From assembly GCA_036508135.1 (NCBI GenBank), contig DATCHW010000222.1:1-7622 (forward strand): DNA of 7,622 nucleotides, read 5' to 3'. The notes below the pieces were generated by a model. The model had not been told where the DNA came from. It ran no database searches and saw nothing but the letters and a program-made list of their open reading frames with translations. This document shows positions 1 to 6,089 of this stretch, piece by piece. Position 1 is the first letter of the stretch. Each line of letters opens with the position of its first letter. The DNA comes from DATCHW01 sp036508135. GTDB taxonomy: Bacteria; Bacteroidota; Ignavibacteria; Tepidaquicellales; Tepidaquicellaceae. The position numbers and the translations under genes were made by a program.

Positions 1-50
1 AAAAAGGAAACGCAATAAATAACAAAGTGGCTTTATGGCGTAGTCTTTTG
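1..50. repeat. Structured ~50-bp repeat, copy A (left)
   Basis: This is an imperfect palindrome that recurs at 2376-2427 with roughly 80% identity. AAAAG at 2-6 pairs with CTTTT at 45-49, and the ten bases at 10-19 pair with 32-41 except for one A/G mismatch. A small internal loop (GAA at 7-9 against AGT at 42-44) is the same in both copies. Position 13/38 is C-G here and G-C in the other copy, so pairing is kept although the bases changed. The sequence similarity between copies continues more weakly to about position 175. The function is unknown; it may be a REP-like or mobile-element-end sequence. The element could extend left of the window. Confidence 0.6.
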
Positions 51-384
51 AGCGGGGCGGAATGTATTGCATTGGCCTCCATTTTAATCGTTAGGCTAAA
101 TTTATGGAAAAATCTGGTTAAATGACCATGAGGCCTAGCCGAATACCGCTATTTCTTTATTTGATTTTTAAGCAAAAGCTGGCGGAAGCGTTCCCCTGGT
201 CGAGCGAGGATCACACAGCGAGGAACTTTTTAATTCACAAAGAGAGCAAAAGGAAAGTGTTAGCCTTTTTGAAGCGTAGTGGAGCGAAGGACGGTCTTGT
301 TTCTGCGAAGCGAAACATGGGCGGACGAGAGCGAAAACGGAGCGGAAAAAGAGGCGAACTCTTTCCAGGCAAACGGGAAGGGGT
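51..384. other. Non-coding stretch, diverged repeat body
   Basis: I see no convincing gene here. The first ~120 bases align loosely with 2428-2560 downstream of the other structured repeat, with short shared blocks such as GGCC, TTTTA, GGCTAA and AAAAA in the same order. The rest is rich in short GCG-, GAGCG- and CGAA-type words and is more GC-rich than the neighbouring genes. The 91-codon open frame at 122-397 has low-complexity, basic, non-conserved-looking composition and no ribosome-binding site. It is best read as repeat-derived or decayed DNA. Confidence 0.4.
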
Positions 385-419
385 TTTAAGTTTGTAGTTT
401 TTTCTACTACAAACTTAAA
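385..419. repeat. Perfect 14-bp inverted repeat (hairpin)
   Basis: TTTAAGTTTGTAGT at 385-398 is exactly complementary to ACTACAAACTTAAA at 406-419, with a seven-base T-rich loop. The right side is followed by TCTCCTTTTT, so it could act as a terminator on the plus strand, although no credible plus-strand gene lies upstream. It sits just before a truncated recombinase gene, so an alternative is a recombination or element-end structure. The structure itself is certain; the role is not. Confidence 0.6.
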
Positions 420-463
420 TCTCCTTTTTAGACAAACATTCTTAATCTTCTGTGTTTGGCTAA

Positions 464-559
464 AAACCGTGCGAGAGCAAGATCACTGAGATTTATACCC
501 ACGTAACCACCAAGGGTTTCGACCAGACAAAAAGTCCACTTGACACATTAGATCTTTGA
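464..559 (+). pseudogene. Tyrosine recombinase/integrase, C-terminal remnant
   Basis: The plus-strand frame reads KPCESKITEIYTHVTTKGFD, then QTKSPLDTLDL and a TGA stop at 557-559. The E-I-Y-T-H-V core is the signature of the very C-terminus of tyrosine recombinases (phage integrase/XerD/integron integrase fold). The tyrosine codon at 494-496 would be the DNA-attacking nucleophile. The TKGFDQ...SPLD tail resembles integrases common in Bacteroidota. A stop at 461-463 lies directly upstream in frame, and no other part of the enzyme (Arg-His-Arg box, core-binding domain) is visible. This is therefore a fragment of about 31 codons, not a working gene. It marks past activity of a mobile element. 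I cannot tell from the tail alone whether it was an integron or a phage/ICE-type integrase. Confidence 0.75.
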
Positions 560-632
560 CTATCATATTTATGTATTCGAAACATTCATATATTTACTAC
601 ATGAAAGAAAAAAACCACACCCAAGTGAGAAA

Positions 633-653
633 TAAACGCCACTATGGCGTTTA
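633..653. repeat. Small hairpin upstream of the 711-1703 gene
   Basis: TAAACGCC (633-640) and GGCGTTTA (646-653) form a perfect 8-bp stem with loop ACTAT. It lies 58 bp before the ATG at 711. It is not followed by a T run, so it does not look like a terminator. It could be a regulatory or recombination-site structure. Confidence 0.4.
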
Positions 654-710
654 CACAATCGTAGTGCGTAATGCTAATAAATACCTGACATATAACGATT
701 AATTCTATCC

Positions 711-1703
711 ATGAAAGAAAAAGGAATTGTTGATAAAAATCTAAACCGGTTTTCCAGACCATCATGGTGTAATGAAGGAAAACCAGAAGGATATGGGAGA
801 AAGATGTCAAAAAAAAGAATGCTAGATTTTCAAAAGATCCTTGATAAAGGAGGTAAAATTAATGACATAAAAGAACCAAATTCTGAAAAATATCCTGCTT
901 TTCAGGCAATAAGGTGGTCATATGCTATTATTGAGGGAGATTTAGTTGTTCCTACTAAAAAATGGCATGAAATTAGACCCTTTATTAATATTGAGAGTAG
1001 AAGCGAGTCAAAAAACGAAATACAAAGAAGTTATATCAAAAGAAAAACAGTCAAGAAACCCAATTTCGTTATTAATGAATCAGATTTGATTGAATCACTT
1101 AGAAATTTTGATTTACACTATTCAATTCAAAAATACCTTAATAAGGACAATCTTATAAATAAAACGGCAAATGAGATATATAAAAGCTACACTTTTGGTA
1201 ATTCTATTGCTCGAGCCTTTCGAAATGAATATCATCCATCTCAACAATATAAAAATTGGACTGAAACAATATGTATTGATGAAATTCTTATCAAACTAAA
1301 TAACATATCCAATCAAAATGACTATGATGTTTTTTTGTTTCAAATGGCAAATTCATTAGTTGAATCTTGGGAGAGTAAAACTGATAAAGGTGCTGATTCA
1401 AGAATGAATATTGGAATCAGCCTCAAAATTGTAAATCTATTGATGAAGCATCTAACTTTTGTTCATTTTAGAAGTAATTTGAAATTAACAAGCTATTTAC
1501 ACGTACCTTGGGATAAATTTACTCTCAGACCTTTAAAGGATATTTGGGTAGGTACACCACGTATTAACAATTCAGTTTCTCAAGGTTTTGTAAATAATAA
1601 AGAACAATACCTTGAGTTACATAGTTTCATAACAAATATTGTTAGACAAGCTGGTGTTGACAGAATTGTATATGAATTAGGGGTTTATGATTATAAACAT
1701 TAG
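711..1703 (+). CDS. Hypothetical protein, 330 aa, unrecognised family
   Basis: I do not recognise this protein with confidence. It is basic and Lys/Asn/Ile-rich, with no signal peptide or membrane segment, so it is probably cytoplasmic. The C-terminal third (about residues 230-330) looks like a conserved domain: a helix with K-x-x-N-x-x-x-K-x-L (near 235-247), then LHVPWDKFTL about 20 residues later, and a final helix ending QAGVDRIVYELGVYD. The layout, a helix followed by a VP-x-D turn, loosely recalls helix-hairpin-helix glycosylase-like folds, but I would not assign that. Start: ATG at 711 is used here. An alternative ATG at 804 (MSKKRMLDF) has a better purine-rich leader (GGGAGAAAG), so the first 31 residues are uncertain. 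It stands alone between a recombinase remnant and an attC-like site, as a captured cassette gene would. In such a place defence, toxin or DNA-handling roles are common, but that is inference. Confidence 0.75.
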   Translation: MKEKGIVDKNLNRFSRPSWCNEGKPEGYGRKMSKKRMLDFQKILDKGGKINDIKEPNSEKYPAFQAIRWSYAIIEGDLVVPTKKWHEIRPFINIESRSESKNEIQRSYIKRKTVKKPNFVINESDLIESLRNFDLHYSIQKYLNKDNLINKTANEIYKSYTFGNSIARAFRNEYHPSQQYKNWTETICIDEILIKLNNISNQNDYDVFLFQMANSLVESWESKTDKGADSRMNIGISLKIVNLLMKHLTFVHFRSNLKLTSYLHVPWDKFTLRPLKDIWVGTPRINNSVSQGFVNNKEQYLELHSFITNIVRQAGVDRIVYELGVYDYKH

Positions 1704-1715
1704 AGAAAGCACTAC

Positions 1716-1794
1716 GCACAACATGCTATATGCACCATTAGCTCTGCCGTAGGCGCAACACATCGCAAACAGTGCATACATCCAACCGTTAAAC
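1716..1794 (+). repeat. attC-like recombination site (candidate)
   Basis: The 79-bp segment starts 12 bases after the stop of the 330-aa gene. It has the order seen in integron attC sites: GCACAAC at 1716-1722 (six of seven matches to RYYYAAC), TATGCAC at 1729-1735, a 36-base middle, GTGCATA at 1772-1778 (exact complement of 1729-1735), and GTTAAAC at 1788-1794 (full match to GTTRRRY). The length lies in the attC range. Against it, the outer boxes GCACAAC and GTTAAAC are poor complements of each other, and no intact integron integrase is visible. A weakly similar stretch lies before the gene at about 661-706. Confidence 0.4.
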
Positions 1795-1795
1795 A

Positions 1796-1819
1796 GAAAA
1801 AAATACCCCGAAGGGTATT
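1796..1819 (-). terminator. Rho-independent terminator of radC
   Basis: On the minus strand AATACCC, a TTCG tetraloop and GGGTATT form a perfect 7-bp stem (1802-1819), followed directly by TTTTTC. It begins 4 bases after the radC stop codon, and the T run faces away from radC. This is a textbook intrinsic terminator. Confidence 0.85.
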
Positions 1820-1823
1820 AATT

Positions 1824-2309
1824 TTATATTTGACCTTCATCTGCAAAGCTTCTGAATATTTCACTTTCAGGGGTAAGGATAATATGATCGAGTAACTGAA
1901 TGTCAAGAAGATTTCCTGCCTCTTTTATTTTCTGGGTTATTTTCTGGTCGCTCTCGCTTGGGTTGATATTTCCAGAAGGGTGGTTATGAGCGATGATAAT
2001 TCCGGATGCGTTGCTTTTTAGAGCGTATTGGAAGATCATACGAACATCCATTAAAGTGCCGGATAATCCTCCTTCGGATATCGTGGTAATTCCCAGAACT
2101 TTATTTGCCCTATTGAGCAAGAGCATTTTTACGGTTTCCTTATGCTCAATTGTGGATTGGTTCCAGGAGTCGAAGAAGATCTTGTGTGCATCCCTGGAAC
2201 ATTTAACCGTCAGGCGTTCGGAAGGTTTAACTTTAGTCACATAGGTAAGGGAAACTTCTGCTACATGAAGAAAATCGATTGATTGCTGGGTGGACTGTGT
2301 GTTTTTCAT
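1824..2309 (-). CDS. radC: RadC-like JAB/MPN (JAMM) domain protein, short form
   Basis: The 161-aa protein has the full JAMM metal-site pattern: an upstream Glu in the EHKET stretch (E55 or E58), then H108-x-H110, S118 and D121 within AHNHPSGNINPSESD, which is the RadC family signature. It lacks the N-terminal helix-hairpin-helix of full-length chromosomal RadC (usually about 220-230 aa). Such short forms are frequent on mobile elements and islands of Bacteroidota. Despite the old name, a direct role in recombinational repair is doubtful. The zinc-peptidase-like fold suggests a hydrolase, but no substrate is established. The gene is monocistronic, with an intrinsic terminator 4 bases past its stop and convergent to the 330-aa gene. 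The ATG at 2309 is the natural start; its leader is AT-rich without a clear Shine-Dalgarno sequence. Confidence 0.9.
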   Translation of the reverse strand: MKNTQSTQQSIDFLHVAEVSLTYVTKVKPSERLTVKCSRDAHKIFFDSWNQSTIEHKETVKMLLLNRANKVLGITTISEGGLSGTLMDVRMIFQYALKSNASGIIIAHNHPSGNINPSESDQKITQKIKEAGNLLDIQLLDHIILTPESEIFRSFADEGQI

Positions 2310-2375
2310 AATGCGATAGAATTAAGTTAAACAAAGTTTTTACCAGTGGACGAAAGCCATAAGGACTAAATAAGT

Positions 2376-2427
2376 GCAAAAGGAAACGGAATAAATAGCG
2401 TAGCGGCTTTATGCCGTAGTCTTTTGC
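2376..2427. repeat. Structured ~50-bp repeat, copy B
   Basis: This is the second copy of the element at 1-50. GCAAAAG (2376-2382) pairs with CTTTTGC (2421-2427), and ACGGAATAAA (2386-2395) pairs with TTTATGCCGT (2408-2417) with the same single A/G mismatch as copy A. The G-C pair at 2389/2414 replaces a C-G pair in copy A, a compensatory double change that points to selection for the folded form. Both copies lie in the same orientation, bracketing the recombinase remnant, the 330-aa gene and radC. Confidence 0.6.
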
Positions 2428-2680
2428 GTGTGAAGGCTGTTTAAGGGTATGGCCATCGTTTTAGGACTTATGGCTAACTTTGTAAAAAACTTGTTTATAG
2501 ACGTGAGCCTGGGGCGAACACCACTTCTGTATTATGATTTTAGCCGTGTACCATTGTACCGCTCAAATCATCGCATTAGCGCTGTGAAGGGTTTAGAACA
2601 CGAAGAAGCTTTTTTCAGCTTCGAGGCTTCCGCAGCGAAGCGGAGCCCGGGACATAGCGACAAGGGATTAGACAAATAAT
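2428..2680. other. Non-coding stretch between repeats
   Basis: I find no supportable gene. The first ~130 bases are a diverged copy of 51-175. A 76-codon open frame at 2449-2679 has no recognisable domain, and its counterpart near the left edge is interrupted by a stop, so it is unlikely to be a conserved gene. Small hairpins occur, for example GAAGCT (2605-2610) with AGCTTC (2617-2622). The composition is more GC-rich than the CBASS operon next to it. Confidence 0.35.
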
Positions 2681-2820
2681 GTGATCAAAGAGAACACCGC
2701 TTCCCGGGGAATGCCCTAATATTTTAAATAAAAAGAATATTATGAATAATAATATTATTATGAATATTCACAATAATTTTTCAAATGTCATAAAATGTAG
2801 TGACCTTAGAAAGGGAATTG
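2681..2820. repeat. Direct repeat flanking the CBASS operon, left copy
   Basis: The first 53 bases match 6158-6210 at 45 of 53 positions, with the shared core AGAGAACACCGCTT. The block AATATTCACAATA lies at exactly the same offset in both copies (2763-2775 and 6240-6252), so homology runs without net gap for at least 95 bp. A further block, AAGGGAATTG at 2811-2820, matches AAGGGAACTG at 6327-6336 after about 39 extra bases in the right copy. Inside this copy an AT-rich imperfect palindrome (2735-2769, 14 of 17 pairs) is not preserved in the other copy. The pair brackets the four-gene defence operon; the copies could be recombination or duplication boundaries. Confidence 0.65.
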
Positions 2821-2858
2821 GCTCTATACGTTAACTAACAACAATGTGTCAAAATGAG

Positions 2859-3797
2859 TCAGCTGATTTCATCTTCTCTCTTTACAACTACCATCTCGTC
2901 AAATCCATTCCTGATCAGCAATTTTTTTAATGTGGTAATGAATCGTCTAAGTTCTCTTTCAAGAATTGAACTATAGTCGGGACTTAATTTATTAAAATCG
3001 TTAGGGAGTAGGTTTGAAATAGCATGATTAATACCAGTAATAATAGTCGGGAAATCAATAAATTCAAGTATATCACTTTTTATTTGTGTATCAATGCTAA
3101 TTTGTCTCGGCCTTCCGGCATATTTAAATGAAACATTTTTAGTAGCAATTGAAGATTTTAATTTTTCAAATTGAAGGTTTACATCATCATCAATTCTGTT
3201 TGGCATTATAACAGTTACTTTACATTTCTTGTAATGAGTATCATTGTCAGTAAAGCCGCCGTTTTCAATAACAAATCTACAGATAGGAACAATTAAGTTT
3301 TCAAAATATACTGAGGCTAACGTGGCAGACGGAAAGAAATTTACTTCATCATCAGTACTTGCCAGAAATAAATCTTTAATCTGATTTACTGCATTTTCAA
3401 AACCGGTTGGGTCTGATTTGTCAAAATAAGCCAAAGTAAGTCCTGTGAAGTCTGTCAGTACCTTTATCTCTTTATCAATTATAAAGGCGCATTTTGATGT
3501 TCCCAATCGACCAGTAAATAATCCCAATTCAAATAAAATATTGTCTCTGGGTTGGAGAACTTCTTTGCCTTTAAAAATTACTCTATCATCAACTGTACCC
3601 AATAAAATTCCAAAATCATATTGTAATGATGCTTTAAGCAGATCCGCTAAAAAGTTTTGATTAATCTTGAAGACAGATGTGTCCCAAACTTTCTCATTCC
3701 AAATAGTGACCTCAAAATCCTTTTCAAGAAGAGATTTTGCATTTTCGGCAAGTTTAAGCTCCTCCGAAGAAGAGCCAATAAATAATTTACTTTTCAT
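2859..3797 (-). CDS. cap12: TIR-STING CBASS effector (Cap12-like NADase)
   Basis: The last gene of the CBASS operon. Residues 1-145 form a TIR-like nucleotide-binding domain: FIGSSSE at 6-12, then RDNILFELGLFTGRLG at 84-99. E90 in the FELG motif is the expected catalytic glutamate for NAD+ cleavage. Residues from about 158 to 305 look like the prokaryotic STING cyclic-dinucleotide domain: ASVYFENLI helix, KVTVIMPN strand, YAGRPRQ loop (R229, R231) and the FIDFPTIITGINHAI helix (D248, P250, T251), which resembles the DxPTxL region of bacterial STINGs. The length of 312 aa fits known TIR-STING proteins. In studied relatives, binding of c-di-GMP drives filament formation and rapid NAD+ depletion, killing or arresting the infected cell. 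The start ATG overlaps the stop of the E2 gene by four bases (ATGA), so translation is probably coupled. The protein is cytosolic, without membrane segments. I assign the family from motif recall, without an alignment. Confidence 0.88.
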   Translation of the reverse strand: MKSKLFIGSSSEELKLAENAKSLLEKDFEVTIWNEKVWDTSVFKINQNFLADLLKASLQYDFGILLGTVDDRVIFKGKEVLQPRDNILFELGLFTGRLGTSKCAFIIDKEIKVLTDFTGLTLAYFDKSDPTGFENAVNQIKDLFLASTDDEVNFFPSATLASVYFENLIVPICRFVIENGGFTDNDTHYKKCKVTVIMPNRIDDDVNLQFEKLKSSIATKNVSFKYAGRPRQISIDTQIKSDILEFIDFPTIITGINHAISNLLPNDFNKLSPDYSSILERELRRFITTLKKLLIRNGFDEMVVVKREDEIS

Positions 3798-4447
3798 TTA
3801 TAAATCAAGCTAAAATCATAAAGAACCTGTTTTTCTCCAATTTGTCGCAAGTTGTTAAACACTTTCAAGTGACATTGTTTATATTTTTCTTGCGAACCAC
3901 AGAAGCAATTTTCGTTTCTTTCGCATCTGACTTTTAGGTTTTGAAAAGTGTTTTTGAAGTACTGAATCCATAAATCCCTATTATCCGTCTTCATCAATGA
4001 TTCGTAAAACTGACTAACACCCTTTACACCATGAGCATATTCACCATTTTTAAATCTACCAGTTTGCTTTTTGTGGAGGTAATTCGCAAAATAGGCAATA
4101 GCATACTTCTCAATAAATAATAATACAGTAATTCCATTCTTACATTTTAAAATTTCATCGGGCCAAACTGTAATACAACATCGCCCATCATTATACTTAT
4201 GCCAATCTATTTCATTTGGAATTTCTCCACCAGTCTCAAATAAAATTGGAAATCTGTGAGGAAATTTATCTGAATAATGCACTTCAATTAAAAAATGACC
4301 TACAATTTCATTATTGTCATTTGGAATATCGAGAATACCCCGTAAAAAGGAAATTTTATCCTTATCCTGAATGATTCTCAGGTTATGATACTTTTTTATA
4401 GCATCATATAATTGCTCATTAAACAATATGTAATTATTCGGTATCAC
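3794..4447 (-). CDS. E2-like (UBC-fold) CBASS protein with C-terminal SEC-C motif
   Basis: Residues 1 to about 120 read as a ubiquitin-conjugating E2-like fold: GILDIP/HFLIEVHYSDKFPHRFP strands, a Pro-rich turn, then DWHKYNDGRCC with H83 and tandem cysteines C90-C91. By analogy with the H...DG-x-x-C pattern of bacterial E2 proteins, C91 is the likely active cysteine. The C-terminus carries a SEC-C zinc motif, CFCGSQEKYKQCH (C181, C183, C192, H193), often used for protein or nucleic-acid contacts. No E1 or JAB partner is in the operon, matching type II-short CBASS. In a studied case of that type, a lone E2 becomes covalently linked to the CD-NTase and controls its activity; applying this here is inference. 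The start is a GTG at 4447, overlapping the CD-NTase end by 14 bp. No ATG start is available nearby, so the exact N-terminus is somewhat uncertain. Confidence 0.82.
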   Translation of the reverse strand: MIPNNYILFNEQLYDAIKKYHNLRIIQDKDKISFLRGILDIPNDNNEIVGHFLIEVHYSDKFPHRFPILFETGGEIPNEIDWHKYNDGRCCITVWPDEILKCKNGITVLLFIEKYAIAYFANYLHKKQTGRFKNGEYAHGVKGVSQFYESLMKTDNRDLWIQYFKNTFQNLKVRCERNENCFCGSQEKYKQCHLKVFNNLRQIGEKQVLYDFSLIYK

Positions 4448-5375
4448 AATATGGTTTCGAGGTTCCGATCATTCCAGTTAAATATACAGCTGAAGAAACT
4501 TTTTCTTCTTCGTCTTTTCCATAGGGAAAGTACATTTTACCCAGATGCTTTTGCCAAAGCCTACTCGCTTTTAGTTGATTTTTCTCTTCATCTACTGCTG
4601 TTTTAGAATCAGCTATGAATGAAGCAAGGTTATCCATGAAAGTCTCATTATAGTCACCAAAAAGGTTATCATAGGGAGTAGTTGGCATCACACATTTAAA
4701 CTCTTTCTTTAACTCATTTTCAATTGATATAAGAGTGAACTTCATGCTTACATCGTCCTTATCGTTTTTCTGAAGGTGGTTCATTGTGAGAACAGTCATT
4801 GACAATCCATTAGGCATTGGTTTCCCTTTAAAATCACACCAGGCTTTTAGATAACGTGTAATTCGTATTAATTGGCCATCATCATCTTTTACTCTATTAA
4901 ATTCATCAATAAATTCTTTTGGATCATCAGTTTTAAAATCCTTGTCTTTAACTGCAAGTTTAGGATGTTCATCGGTATCCTTATTGAAGATATAAACTGG
5001 ATAGTCAATATTATAACCTGCCTTATAATCTACAGTAATACATTTCTTTTTATGGATAGGAGTTGCGTCAGTTGTTCCATCAACAGCATCTTTTACCCAT
5101 TCTTGTAATGTAGTTCCTGTTATATTTTCAGGATTATCCTTGAAGTAAATTCCGTCATCCAGATCACAAGTATCATCCTTTGTTCTTATTCTGTTCTTCA
5201 TTTTGCTGGATCCTTGAATAAAAAAAGTAGGAACGTACTTTGAGTGGTTCTCTCTGAAATACTTCTTTATATTTTCTCGCTGATCATTTTTTGAGGTAAT
5301 TATCGACTCCTTTTTTGATTTCAGAACTTGGAGCTCAGTATTAAACGTTCGAAACAAATTGTCACAGTTTGCCAT
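4434..5375 (-). CDS. CD-NTase (cGAS/DncV-like nucleotidyltransferase) of CBASS
   Basis: This enzyme should make the cyclic nucleotide signal of the system. The polymerase-beta-like core is visible: FFIQGSSKMK with G55-S56, then CDLDDGIYF, whose D71 and D73 are the metal-binding pair, and YNIDYPVYIF, whose D124 is the likely third carboxylate. The later helical part contains RYLKAW (174-179), typical of the OAS-like half. The length of 313 aa is in the family range. The D-x-D-D-G form is closer to DncV-like clades than to the DxDL form I associate with CdnE, the clade usually paired with STING. I therefore leave the clade and product open; c-di-GMP is expected from the STING partner. The C-terminal tail (SKPYCDTE) would be the end acted on by the E2 if conjugation occurs. 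The gene starts 19 bases after the regulator's stop and overlaps the E2 gene, so it lies within one operon. Confidence 0.9.
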   Translation of the reverse strand: MANCDNLFRTFNTELQVLKSKKESIITSKNDQRENIKKYFRENHSKYVPTFFIQGSSKMKNRIRTKDDTCDLDDGIYFKDNPENITGTTLQEWVKDAVDGTTDATPIHKKKCITVDYKAGYNIDYPVYIFNKDTDEHPKLAVKDKDFKTDDPKEFIDEFNRVKDDDGQLIRITRYLKAWCDFKGKPMPNGLSMTVLTMNHLQKNDKDDVSMKFTLISIENELKKEFKCVMPTTPYDNLFGDYNETFMDNLASFIADSKTAVDEEKNQLKASRLWQKHLGKMYFPYGKDEEEKVSSAVYLTGMIGTSKPYCDTE

Positions 5376-5394
5376 GTATTTGAATTATTAGTTG

Positions 5395-6048
5395 TTATAA
5401 TGTTTTCCAAACCTCCCAAATTTCCAAGACCTCCTCTTTTTTCACGTGTTTCGGTGAGTATTTCTCATTTTTTGATATGAGGTAAATGAATTCGCTTGCT
5501 TCATCAACTCTTATATTCTTACATTGAACACCATCATTAGTTACTATAATATATGATTTATTGTCTTTAATTTCTGTACTGCTAATTTTTATACCTATAA
5601 TGGTAGCTCCATTATTGATCTCTGGTTCCATTGAGTCACCAGTAATATCAAAAGCACGTGCAATCCCATATGGTTCATAAGGGATTTTTATAGTCTCAAG
5701 TTCTTTTATATAGTTAATGTCTCCGAAACTTCTTGCATAACCTGCCGCGGCTGCGACAGGAATTTTTGCCACCTCAAATAATTTCCGTTCCTCCGATTTG
5801 GATTTATTTTTTAAATTCTCCAGATCTTGATACACTAAATCCGCAACAGCTACATCAAAAAATGATGCGAGTTTCATAATTTTGAATATATCAGGTAAAG
5901 CACGTCCTTCTTCATACGCTTTATAAGAAGACTTACTGCTCAGTGAAAGCAGTTCTGCCATCTCCTCCAAAGTCATACTCCTCTGTTTTCGCAGCAACAA
6001 TAAATTTTTTGCGAGATGAGATTCTTTTTCTTTTCTTGATATAACCAT
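5395..6048 (-). CDS. XRE-family regulator with LexA-like S24 domain
   Basis: First gene of the CBASS operon. Residues 12-66 are an XRE helix-turn-helix (RKQRSMTLEEMAELLSLSS then YEEGRALPDIFKIMKLASFF). Residues 93-217 form an S24/LexA-like domain. A102-G103 in VAAAAGY is the candidate self-cleavage site, S139 in DITGDSMEP the catalytic serine, and K177 in DGVQCKNIR the general base. In this family, RecA bound to single-stranded DNA stimulates self-cleavage and lifts repression. I chose the ATG at 6048 over the TTG at 6123, because the longer form would add a 25-residue hydrophobic, unlike-family leader and would run through the promoter and operator. The length of 217 aa is normal for XRE-S24 repressors. 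It likely represses itself and the downstream CD-NTase, E2 and TIR-STING genes. Studied CBASS regulators are of other types (WYL CapW, or HTH CapH with protease CapP), so this arrangement is unusual to me. Confidence 0.88.
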   Translation of the reverse strand: MVISRKEKESHLAKNLLLLRKQRSMTLEEMAELLSLSSKSSYKAYEEGRALPDIFKIMKLASFFDVAVADLVYQDLENLKNKSKSEERKLFEVAKIPVAAAAGYARSFGDINYIKELETIKIPYEPYGIARAFDITGDSMEPEINNGATIIGIKISSTEIKDNKSYIIVTNDGVQCKNIRVDEASEFIYLISKNEKYSPKHVKKEEVLEIWEVWKTL

Positions 6049-6055
6049 TTGAAAG

Positions 6056-6074
6056 TATATTTGGTACAAATATA
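6056..6074. promoter_or_regulatory. Candidate operator 2 over the -7 box
   Basis: TATATTTG (6056-6063) and CAAATATA (6067-6074) are exact complements with a 3-base spacer. The palindrome covers the -7 element and the probable transcription start of the regulator gene, so a bound repressor would block RNA polymerase. Its CAAATATA half also occurs inside operator 1 (6097-6104), exactly 30 bp away. Confidence 0.5.
6067..6074 (-). promoter_or_regulatory. Bacteroidota-type -7 promoter box of the CBASS operon
   Basis: Minus-strand TATATTTG matches the TAnnTTTG consensus of the Bacteroidota primary sigma factor. A TTTG at 6097-6100 could serve as the -33 box, although the 22-base gap is slightly long. 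The start codon of the regulator lies 18 bases downstream, giving a very short leader. Confidence 0.55.
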
Positions 6075-6089
6075 AGAAAACAGCACAAT

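Noticed and set aside
122..397. 91-codon plus-strand open frame
   Set aside because: It has low-complexity basic composition, no domain and no ribosome-binding site. It overlaps repeat-like DNA and ends in the stem of the 385-419 hairpin.
1824..2309. The JAMM protein as Cap3, the deconjugating peptidase of type II CBASS
   Set aside because: It has the JAMM residues an E2 system would need, but its AHNHPSG signature is RadC-like. It lies over 500 bp from the operon, with its own terminator and outside the flanking repeats.
2449..2679. 76-codon plus-strand open frame
   Set aside because: It lies in the diverged repeat body. The related stretch at the left edge is interrupted by a stop, and no family is recognisable.
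2735..2769. AT-rich palindrome as terminator of the TIR-STING gene
   Set aside because: It consists only of A/T-rich pairs, with three central mismatches and no T run after a GC stem. It lies about 90 bp past the stop codon, so evidence is too weak.
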